Assembly (NCBI GenBank): GCA_023419535.1
Contig: JAEZXX010000091.1
Coordinates: 1 to 40,124 of the forward strand
Source: Pseudomonadota bacterium
GTDB lineage: Bacteria; Pseudomonadota; Alphaproteobacteria; Rhizobiales; Rhizobiaceae
Reading direction: 5' to 3'
DNA length: 40,124 nucleotides
Made by a program: the position numbers and the translations under genes. Numbering within the stretch: position 1 is the stretch's first letter; each line of letters opens with the position of its first letter. The notes below the pieces were generated by a model. That model was given only the letters and a program-made list of their open reading frames with translations, had not been told where the DNA came from and did no database searches. Shown here piece by piece: positions 35,515 to 40,124 of this stretch.

Positions 35515-36228
35515 TCAGATCTGGATCTGCTTCTGGCGCAGCGCCAGGACGACAGCGTGTACCGTGTTCGCCGCGCCAAGCTTCACGCGGACATTGAGCA
35601 GATGGCGGGCGACCGTCTTCTCGGACATCTCGAGATCGACACCGATTTCCCGCGCGCCCTTCCCGAACGCCGTCTGGGTGAGGACCTGCCGCTCGCGTTC
35701 GGTCAGGCGCTTGGGCGCGGTAAACCGGTCTTCGAGCAGCGGCGCATGTGTCGCAAGGACGCCGGACGCGACCTTCAGCAGTTCCGCGATCGTGTCGTCG
35801 AGTTCGATGGCACGATCCGCCCCGAGGAAGATCACGGCGCGCCTGATGTGAGGGGCAGACAGTGGGATGACGAGACCATCCACGAGGCCCTCGCTCCGGT
35901 AGAGGGCGTCCGCTTTCCCGGCGACCCCAACCGCGTCCGACCAGCGCAAGACCGCCTCGCCTTTCAGCGCGGCCTTCCAGACCGGATCCTCCCGGAGGTG
36001 CGGGCTTTTGGCGAACCGGGTCACGGTCTCGACCGGGAAGGTCGTGAAGCAGAGCCCGGCGATCGGATGGGGCTCCGCGCTCGACATGTCGATCATTCCG
36101 ACATGGGCAAAGCCGAAAGGGCGGACGAGGGCGAGATATTGCGCGAGCAGTTCCTGGAAGGGACGCCTCGCAAGCGACGAAGCGACGAAGTCCACAACGC
36201 GGCGCAGCAGGAGCGGGTCACGCAGCAT
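35515..36228 (-). CDS. LuxR-family regulator with autoinducer-binding-like domain (solo)
   Basis: 237-residue LuxR-type regulator. Residues ~20-160 match the autoinducer-binding fold (RPFGFAHVGMIDM; LREDPVWKAALKG; LRWSDA; DGLVIPL) and ~170-237 form the LuxR HTH (LTERERQVLTQTAFGKGAREIGVDLEMSEKTVARHL). Against TraR, the Asp70, Pro71, Trp85 and Gly113 equivalents are kept, while the Trp57 position is Thr and Tyr61 is Phe, judged by ungapped alignment. The ATG at 36228 has GAGAG upstream; the longer frame has no similarity. No luxI-type synthase is in the window, so it is a solo here. A promoter-like pattern with a palindrome lies 145-195 bases upstream. Confidence 0.9.
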   Translation of the reverse strand: MLRDPLLLRRVVDFVASSLARRPFQELLAQYLALVRPFGFAHVGMIDMSSAEPHPIAGLCFTTFPVETVTRFAKSPHLREDPVWKAALKGEAVLRWSDAVGVAGKADALYRSEGLVDGLVIPLSAPHIRRAVIFLGADRAIELDDTIAELLKVASGVLATHAPLLEDRFTAPKRLTERERQVLTQTAFGKGAREIGVDLEMSEKTVARHLLNVRVKLGAANTVHAVVLALRQKQIQI

Positions 36229-36371
36229 GGTCTCTCTTTGCGAGGGACCCGATCGCCGTTCGGCCGCCCGCCCTCCCGCCTGCCGCTCGTCGTCGGAAGT
36301 GTAGAAAAACGTCACATTCGCCCCTTGCCCCTCGGGCCGACACAGCCGGCGGTCGAGCTCCACGAATGTCT

Positions 36372-36389
36372 CGGGGGAGACTCTCCTCG
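36372..36389. promoter_or_regulatory. Near-palindrome downstream of luxR promoter
   Basis: GGAGA-C-TCTCC is a perfect 11-bp dyad (36376-36386) with partial extension on both sides. It sits just downstream of the candidate -10 box at 36395-36400, where a bound regulator would block or modulate transcription. It does not resemble a classic 20-bp lux box. Confidence 0.4.
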
Positions 36390-36394
36390 ATTTA

Positions 36395-36422
36395 AGTATA
36401 ACAACTAGGACGGTCGTGACAG
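36395..36422 (-). promoter_or_regulatory. Candidate sigma70-type promoter for luxR
   Basis: On the minus strand CTGTCA (36422-36417) and TATACT (36400-36395) are separated by 16 bases, matching 4 of 6 and 5 of 6 consensus positions. The stretch is AT-rich against its surroundings. The start site would fall near 36388, about 160 bases before the ATG. Confidence 0.45.
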
Positions 36423-36630
36423 AGCGTCCACCTCGGCTCCGGCACGGCCACAGCCTTTGCACTGCAGGCCTTCTCGCCCGGACGTTCCACACTTGACGCG
36501 CGCGACGGCGCGATACGCCGGCGCACGGTTCAGTCCGCCTGCCACCCGCCCGAAGGGGCGCATCGCGATCTCGGCTCTATCGCCCAGCGTGTGCTGCTCT
36601 GGCTCAACGGTGAAAAAGTGGGCGGTTTGA

Positions 36631-38082
36631 TCAAATGGCGAGCGCCGGCGTTCGACCGGAGCGCTCCAGCTCCCAAGCCGTCGTCCAGCGCTCGGCGCGC
36701 CGCTCCAGGACGAGAAAGTTGCGCTCGGCCGTATATCGACCAGGGCGTCCGGGAAGGCGTCCGAACCGGATCGGCCGCCCCCTCAGCGGCGCTTGGCCCG
36801 CCCCGCACAGCAGACCGAGGCCCGCGGCGAAGGCGGCCGGCGGCTCCGGATGGGTGATCCCGCTCGCAACGAGCTGGTGCATCGCCTCGCCGTTGGAAAA
36901 GGTCATGGTCGCGCGTGCTGCGAGATGGATCTCGCCGGACACGATCGTCACCGGAGCGCCGTGTTCGGTGCTCTGGCGTTCCAGAAGTCGAAGCCACCGG
37001 CACCATTCGTCCCTGTGCGCACGGCTCTGCCACTGATCGCGCAGATCGTCCTCGAAGCCGCTGGAGTGCGGGAGGAAGTCGAGGAAGGCCTCGACGAGGC
37101 TCATCCGCGGCCCGAGCGTCGGGACGCTGGAGACGACGAGGCGCCGGTCGCCGTCGGGCATCGCTGCAAAGGCGCGCTCGATCGCCGCCCAGCCCGGCTC
37201 CCCCATCACGCGGGTCGGCGTGCGCTCCGAGCGAAGGTCCGGGAGGACGACGGAGACGCCCGGAAAAGCCGCGGCGCAGGACAGGCTCGCCCCGGTCGGA
37301 TCGAGGCAGATGGACGGCAGCCTGTCCGCGCGGCCGCCGAGTTGGAAGATCACGAAGGCCTCGCGGGCGGTCTCGAAGAGCGCGCGGCCGACCAGGCTTT
37401 CCTGCAGGCCCCTCGGGTGGCTCCCCCAGCCGTCGCAGATGTCGTGGTCGTCCCAGATCATCATCGAGGGCACGCAGGCATAGAGCGATGCGGCCGCGGG
37501 CTGGCGAAGGAGGTCGAGATAGCGGCGGAAGAAGTAGCCGCGCAGGGCCTCGCGCATCGGCTGATCGATCCCGATCGTCAGCTTGTCGTCGTCGCCGGCC
37601 TCCGCCCAGCGCTCAAGCTCCGGGTGCGCCCGCACCGCCTCGTCGGCATAGAGCTGGTCGCCGCCGTGGAGAAGGAGCGCGAAGGGCGCGCGGCGATGCT
37701 CGTCGAGAAGCCGGCGCCAGAGGACGTCGCGGTCGCCATGCTCGCGCTCCTCGTCCCCGTTCTCCTGCCCGTTGCAGGAGACGAAGGCGATGCGGAGGTC
37801 GCCGGAGAGATCCGTCGACACCTCGTGCCGCACTCCGCCGAGTTCGTAACCCGCACCGGACCCCGCCGGGAGCTCGAAATCGTAGACGATCGTGCGATGG
37901 CCGGGAAACCGTCCGGTCTCTTCTCCGTCGACGGGCGACCCGCCGTCCGGCGTCAAGGTCATGGCGGCCGCGTCGTCGCGCAGGACGACAAGCGCAGAGA
38001 GGCGGCAGGCGGTCGCATCGCTCCCGCGCGCGTACAGGATGGGTCCCGCGACGATCGGGTCGCCGGCATCTCGTTCGGTCAA
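36631..38082 (-). CDS. PhoD-like metallophosphatase family protein
   Basis: 483-residue protein of the PhoD-like (alkaline phosphatase D) superfamily. The N-terminal ~110 residues form a beta-rich domain (TRL...VYDFELPAGSGAGYELGG). The metal site motifs follow: LRIAFVSCNGQ, LLLHGGDQLYADEAV, MIWDDHDICDGWG and VSGEIHLAARA, supplying the Asp, Asn/Asp and His ligands. No signal peptide is visible, unlike secreted PhoD, so a cytoplasmic enzyme is likely. The start is TTG at 38082 with GGAG at 7-base spacing; the longer frame overlaps terC shadow. Substrate (phosphodiester or phosphomonoester) is unknown. Located 137 bases after the terC stop in the same direction. Confidence 0.88.
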   Translation of the reverse strand: MTERDAGDPIVAGPILYARGSDATACRLSALVVLRDDAAAMTLTPDGGSPVDGEETGRFPGHRTIVYDFELPAGSGAGYELGGVRHEVSTDLSGDLRIAFVSCNGQENGDEEREHGDRDVLWRRLLDEHRRAPFALLLHGGDQLYADEAVRAHPELERWAEAGDDDKLTIGIDQPMREALRGYFFRRYLDLLRQPAAASLYACVPSMMIWDDHDICDGWGSHPRGLQESLVGRALFETAREAFVIFQLGGRADRLPSICLDPTGASLSCAAAFPGVSVVLPDLRSERTPTRVMGEPGWAAIERAFAAMPDGDRRLVVSSVPTLGPRMSLVEAFLDFLPHSSGFEDDLRDQWQSRAHRDEWCRWLRLLERQSTEHGAPVTIVSGEIHLAARATMTFSNGEAMHQLVASGITHPEPPAAFAAGLGLLCGAGQAPLRGRPIRFGRLPGRPGRYTAERNFLVLERRAERWTTAWELERSGRTPALAI

Positions 38083-38166
38083 GGCATCGCTCCGATGGGG
38101 CGCGTCCACGCGCCAGCCGACCGGCCATGTCGGGAGGAAACGGCGCGATGCAAGGGCGGAAACGAA

Positions 38167-38191
38167 GAAGGGGGCCGCAGGGGCCCCCTTC
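38167..38191 (-). terminator. Terminator after terC
   Basis: A perfect 10-bp stem (GAAGGGGGCC with its reverse complement) and 5-base loop begins about 29 bases past the terC stop. On the minus strand it is followed by TTCGTTTCC, a moderate U-tract. Confidence 0.75.
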
Positions 38192-38219
38192 GAAACATGT
38201 GGTCTGCAGATGCAGCGGT

Positions 38220-39281
38220 TCAGTGGCCGCTCGCGCCCTTCTTGGCGTCCGAGCGGCTCTTCAGCAGGCTGAGCACCGTGGTGATCACCAGGATCGAGAC
38301 GATCACGATCAGGGACTCGGTCGTCTCGACATGCAGCCAGGCGGGGACGGCCACCGGATTGCCGTCGTTGATGAAGGGCAGCGTGTTCGCTTCCACTGCG
38401 TGGACGATCAGCTTGACGCCGATGAAGGCGAGGATGAGCGAAAGGCCGATGCCGAGATAGACGAGCCGGTCGAGCAGCCCGCCGATGAGGAAGTAGAGCT
38501 GCAGAAGGCCGAGAAGCGCGAAGGCGTTCGCGGTGAAGACGATGTAGGGCGCCTGCGTCAGGCCGTAGATCGCCGGGATGGAGTCCAGCGCGAACAGGAG
38601 GTCGGTCATGCCGAGCGCCAGGATCACGATGAACATCGGCGTGAAGTAGCGCTTGCCGTTCTCGGTGACCCAGAGCGCGGTGCCGCGGAAATCGTCCGTC
38701 GTCGGCAGGCGGCGCTCGAACCACTTCACCACCGCGTTCGGCTCGTACTCCTCGTCGGTCGACTTCTGGTGCTTTAGGCTTTCGACGATGAGCTTCCACG
38801 CCGTCCAGAGGAGGAACAGGCCGAAGATGTAGAAAACCCACGAGAAGCGCTCGATCGCCGCGGCGCCCAGCGCGATGAAGATGCCGCGCATGATCAGCGC
38901 CATGATGATGCCGATCAGCAGCGCCTTCTGCTGGTAGGCGGACGGCACCCGGAAGCTCTTCATGATGATCACGAAGACGAAGAGGTTGTCGACCGAAAGC
39001 GACTTCTCGGTCACGAAGCCGGCGAAGTACTCGATGCCGTGCTGGCGATCCCAGAAGTGCCAGACACCCCAGCCGAAGAGGAGCGCGAGACCGACGTAGA
39101 ACGTCGACCAGAAGGCGGATTCCTTGAAGGTCGGCGTGTGTGCATGGCGCACATGGGCGTAGAAGTCGAAGACGAAGATCGCCGCGATGCCGCCGATCGT
39201 GGCGAGCCACACCCAGGTTGGCACGACGTTCGGATCCACGGACGTCATAGCCTGCGATGCAGCGATCTGCGCTTCTTCCAT
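38220..39281 (-). CDS. TerC/Alx-family integral membrane protein
   Basis: 353-residue TerC-family protein with about nine membrane segments. The two family signatures are TEKSLSVDNLFVFVIIMKSF (~95-114) and DLLFALDSIPAIYGLT (~235-250), each with acidic residues in the membrane likely to bind cations. Members include TerC (tellurite resistance), Alx (alkaline response) and proteins that export Mn2+ to load secreted enzymes. No other ter genes are near. The ATG has GGAG 6 bases before it. A structured ~150-base leader precedes it, including a 7-bp hairpin ending near the ribosome-binding site. With sitABCD elsewhere in the window, a manganese role is plausible. Confidence 0.93.
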   Translation of the reverse strand: MEEAQIAASQAMTSVDPNVVPTWVWLATIGGIAAIFVFDFYAHVRHAHTPTFKESAFWSTFYVGLALLFGWGVWHFWDRQHGIEYFAGFVTEKSLSVDNLFVFVIIMKSFRVPSAYQQKALLIGIIMALIMRGIFIALGAAAIERFSWVFYIFGLFLLWTAWKLIVESLKHQKSTDEEYEPNAVVKWFERRLPTTDDFRGTALWVTENGKRYFTPMFIVILALGMTDLLFALDSIPAIYGLTQAPYIVFTANAFALLGLLQLYFLIGGLLDRLVYLGIGLSLILAFIGVKLIVHAVEANTLPFINDGNPVAVPAWLHVETTESLIVIVSILVITTVLSLLKSRSDAKKGASGH

Positions 39282-39292
39282 CGGTCACTCCA

Positions 39293-39312
39293 CGGCCGAG
39301 CGCGAGGGCTCG
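39293..39312 (-). promoter_or_regulatory. Leader hairpin just before terC
   Basis: On the minus strand GCCGAGC and GCTCGGC form a perfect 7-bp stem with a 6-base loop, ending about 4 bases before the GGAG ribosome-binding site. Upstream in the same leader, AATCA and TGATT can pair around 39395-39415. TerC-family genes are often controlled by the Mn-sensing yybP-ykoY riboswitch, but I could not match its conserved core here. Confidence 0.4.
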
Positions 39313-39432
39313 GCAAGCTGACAGGGTCCTCCCGCCCGCTCGTCGCGGAGTTCGGGTCGCGCTGCCATACAGCTATTCCCGACGGAAATCATCACCCTCC
39401 GGGCGTGATTCGCTCCTAAATCGAAGAGTGTA

Positions 39433-40098
39433 TCAAACGGGCGAGAAACTTGCCCGGATCGCCTCGATGTTCTGTGCGTAGGACGCGCGCGTCCCGCCCG
39501 CGAACACGGCCGATCCGGCGACGAGGACGTCCGCTCCGGCCTCAACCAGGCCGGGTGCGGTCCGCGGGCTGACCCCGCCGTCGATCTCGATGTGGATCGC
39601 TCGGCCGGCGATCATCGCCTTCAGGCGGCGGGCCTTGTCGACCGTCGTGGGAATGAAGGACTGGCCGCCGAAACCCGGATTGACGCCCATGACGCAGACG
39701 AGGTCGATCCGGTCCAGGACGAACTCGATCGCCTCCGGCGGCGTCGCCGGGTTGATCGCGACGCCCGCCTTCACGCCGAGGTCGCGGATCGCCTGCAGGG
39801 ACCGGTCGAGATGGCGCGTGGCCTCTGCATGGACGGTGATGAGCTCGGCGCCCGCCTCCGCGAAGGCCCTCAGGTACGGATCGGCCGGCTCGATCATCAG
39901 ATGACAGTCGAAGAACTTCTTCGAAGCTCCTCTGATCGCTGCGATCACCGGAGGACCGAAGGTGATGTTCGGCACGAAATGACCGTCCATCACGTCGAGA
40001 TGGATCCAGTCGGCGCCTGCCGCATCCACCGCCGACACCTCCTCGCCCAAGCGCGAGAAGTCCGCCGAGAGGATGGACGGGGCAATGATGACGGGCAT
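39433..40098 (-). CDS. rpe: Ribulose-phosphate 3-epimerase
   Basis: TIM-barrel epimerase interconverting D-ribulose 5-phosphate and D-xylulose 5-phosphate in the pentose phosphate and Calvin-type pathways. 221 residues. Metal and catalytic segments are IAPSILSADFSRLG (start), HLDVMDGHFVPN at 33-44 with the catalytic Asp and metal His, VMGVNPGFGGQSF, EIDGGVSP, and VAGSAVFAG for phosphate binding. ATG start preceded by GGAGG in the last bases of the window. Its upstream neighbour is outside the window; terC follows after ~150 bases. Confidence 0.96.
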   Translation of the reverse strand: MPVIIAPSILSADFSRLGEEVSAVDAAGADWIHLDVMDGHFVPNITFGPPVIAAIRGASKKFFDCHLMIEPADPYLRAFAEAGAELITVHAEATRHLDRSLQAIRDLGVKAGVAINPATPPEAIEFVLDRIDLVCVMGVNPGFGGQSFIPTTVDKARRLKAMIAGRAIHIEIDGGVSPRTAPGLVEAGADVLVAGSAVFAGGTRASYAQNIEAIRASFSPV

Positions 40099-40124
40099 GA
40101 CGGGCCTCCGAGACGAAGAGGCGC

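Larger units (their letters stand above)
36229..36630. other. Upstream region of luxR, 402 bases, no gene
   Basis: No supported gene. It contains the luxR promoter candidate and the near-palindrome listed separately, leaving a leader of roughly 140 bases before the LuxR ATG. Near 36600-36630 a TTTTT run on the minus strand follows the phosphatase stop, but without a convincing stem, so no clear terminator. Confidence 0.45.

Noticed and set aside
39282..39430. yybP-ykoY manganese riboswitch before terC
   Set aside because: Expected from the gene family, but I could not find the conserved core pairing by eye; left as an unassigned structured leader.

Overview
The window looks like chromosomal DNA of a GC-rich alphaproteobacterium, most likely a rhizobial-type (Hyphomicrobiales) organism. 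The pointers are: the order murG-murC-murB-ddl-ftsQ-ftsA-ftsZ; an FtsZ with a long Pro/Ala linker and a rhizobial-type C-terminal peptide; a perfect CtrA box; a PraR-like XRE regulator; and a sitABCD manganese operon. Aurantimonadaceae (Aureimonas/Aurantimonas-like) is a guess from protein feel only. Strong codon bias produces many long antisense shadow frames, which I left out. I recognised no tRNA, rRNA, CRISPR array, prophage or insertion sequence.

Layout. (1) 1-11152, minus strand: a division and cell-wall (dcw) block, XRE regulator-murG-murC-murB, then an inserted metal-transport pair (atypical CDF protein and ChrA), then ddl-ftsQ-ftsA-ftsZ. A TTAA-N7-TTAA CtrA site lies just before ddl. 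(2) 11153-14088: an AT-rich gap, then a LysR regulator divergent from mmsA (valine/inositol catabolism). (3) 14092-20001: a divergent catabolic cluster of LysR, family III CoA-transferase, class I fumarase/mesaconase-type hydratase, acyl-CoA dehydrogenase and itaconyl/mesaconyl-C4-CoA hydratase-like protein. It probably handles a branched C5 dicarboxylate (itaconate, mesaconate or methylsuccinate); no citramalyl-CoA lyase is present here. (4) 19998-22565: a TauE/SafE permease, an AbrB-family membrane protein and a small histone-H1-like basic protein. (5) 22651-27540: full-length cobalamin-dependent metH with a perfect 22-bp palindrome at its promoter, and a DUF1611/DgcN protein. (6) 27607-31465: sitABCD-like manganese ABC transporter with a TTTGCAA-repeat operator at the first start codon. 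(7) 32023-40098: a 57-residue small protein, glgX, a hypothetical gene, a LuxR-type solo regulator, a PhoD-like phosphatase, TerC and rpe.

How the parts work together. The first block makes and divides the envelope under probable cell-cycle control by CtrA. The C5 cluster would activate a dicarboxylate with CoA and oxidise or hydrate it, while mmsA feeds propionyl-CoA/acetyl-CoA. Metal handling recurs: CDF-like, ChrA, SitABCD (Mn import) and TerC (often linked to Mn export or metalation).

No wholly new system is evident. The items most worth following are the CDF protein lacking canonical metal ligands inside the dcw cluster, the LuxR solo with a substituted ligand pocket and nearby palindromes, the C5-dicarboxylate cluster, and the metH palindrome.
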